From Pontibacter indicus (GTDB lineage Bacteria; Bacteroidota; Bacteroidia; Cytophagales; Hymenobacteraceae), in the NCBI RefSeq assembly GCF_900156345.1, contig NZ_FTPP01000001.1, positions 1,922,001 to 1,986,000 of the forward strand: a stretch of DNA of 64,000 bases, written 5' to 3'. Both the position numbers and the translations under genes were made by a program. Within the stretch, counting starts at the first letter, position 1. Each line of letters starts with the position of its first letter. The notes under the pieces were generated by a model. It ran no database searches, had not been told where the DNA came from, and was given only the letters and a program-made list of their open reading frames with translations. Shown here piece by piece: positions 64,000 to 64,000 of the stretch.

Positions 64000-64000
64000 G

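Overview
The window comes from a chromosome of a pigmented aerobic member of the Bacteroidota, most likely a cytophagalean of the Pontibacter/Hymenobacter type. The evidence is type IX secretion components and cargo, a Bacteroidota-type carotenoid cluster, MenA (menaquinone), a NamZ-type muramidase, A-rich start regions with few Shine-Dalgarno sites, and promoters of the form TTTG-N20-TAnnTTTG. No rRNA, tRNA, CRISPR array, prophage or insertion sequence was recognised. Nearly all genes look intact; the first (phytoene desaturase) and the last (arginase family) are cut by the window edges.

Layout. 1-3.3 kb: carotenoid genes (crtI, crtZ) with an ECF sigma factor and a MerR regulator carrying a cobalamin-type W-x9-EH motif. 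3.3-13.2 kb: phenylacetate catabolism: a crotonase, a TetR regulator with a palindromic operator inside its promoter, paaABCD, then paaE on the other strand beyond a lipoprotein and an M3 peptidase. 13.4-20 kb: an HNH-AP2 protein, M23 peptidase, MscS channel, LolC/E-like permease, NamZ, fmt and folA, whose 3' end runs into an 11-copy 13-bp tandem array. 20-26.3 kb: a giant C25 peptidase (PorU2-like) with a PorV-like barrel. 26.5-34.9 kb: PadR plus PspC protein, pcnB/cca, sua5, methylmalonyl-CoA epimerase, and iscS-iscU-unknown-iscA. 34.9-44.6 kb: a T9SS cargo protein, an isolated nuoHIJK block, map, a YgiB/YgiC-like pair, murI, and two membrane proteins. 44.6-54.2 kb: an ABC-F ATPase, a CotH-like secreted protein, a phosphodiesterase, phenylalanine hydroxylase behind a tyrosine-rich leader peptide and hairpin, a CoA-transferase, a possible 27-residue membrane peptide, and a DEAD-box helicase. 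54.4-64 kb: an outer-membrane receptor, PIG-L deacetylase, nicotinamidase, aldo/keto reductase, menA, glutathione peroxidase, argS and arginase.

The most unusual signals are these. (1) The octamer AGGTATAG/CTATACCT occurs about 90 times by eye where about 2 are expected, in genes and between them, as singles, inverted pairs and a tandem array. (2) A short open reading frame with 7 tyrosine codons in 12 positions is followed by a terminator hairpin just before phenylalanine hydroxylase, which looks like an undescribed tyrosine attenuator. (3) A 14-bp perfect palindrome lies between the -33 and -7 elements of the paa regulator promoter. (4) An uncharacterised cysteine-free protein sits between iscU and iscA. 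All functional calls come from reading translated sequence and recognising family motifs; no database search was run.
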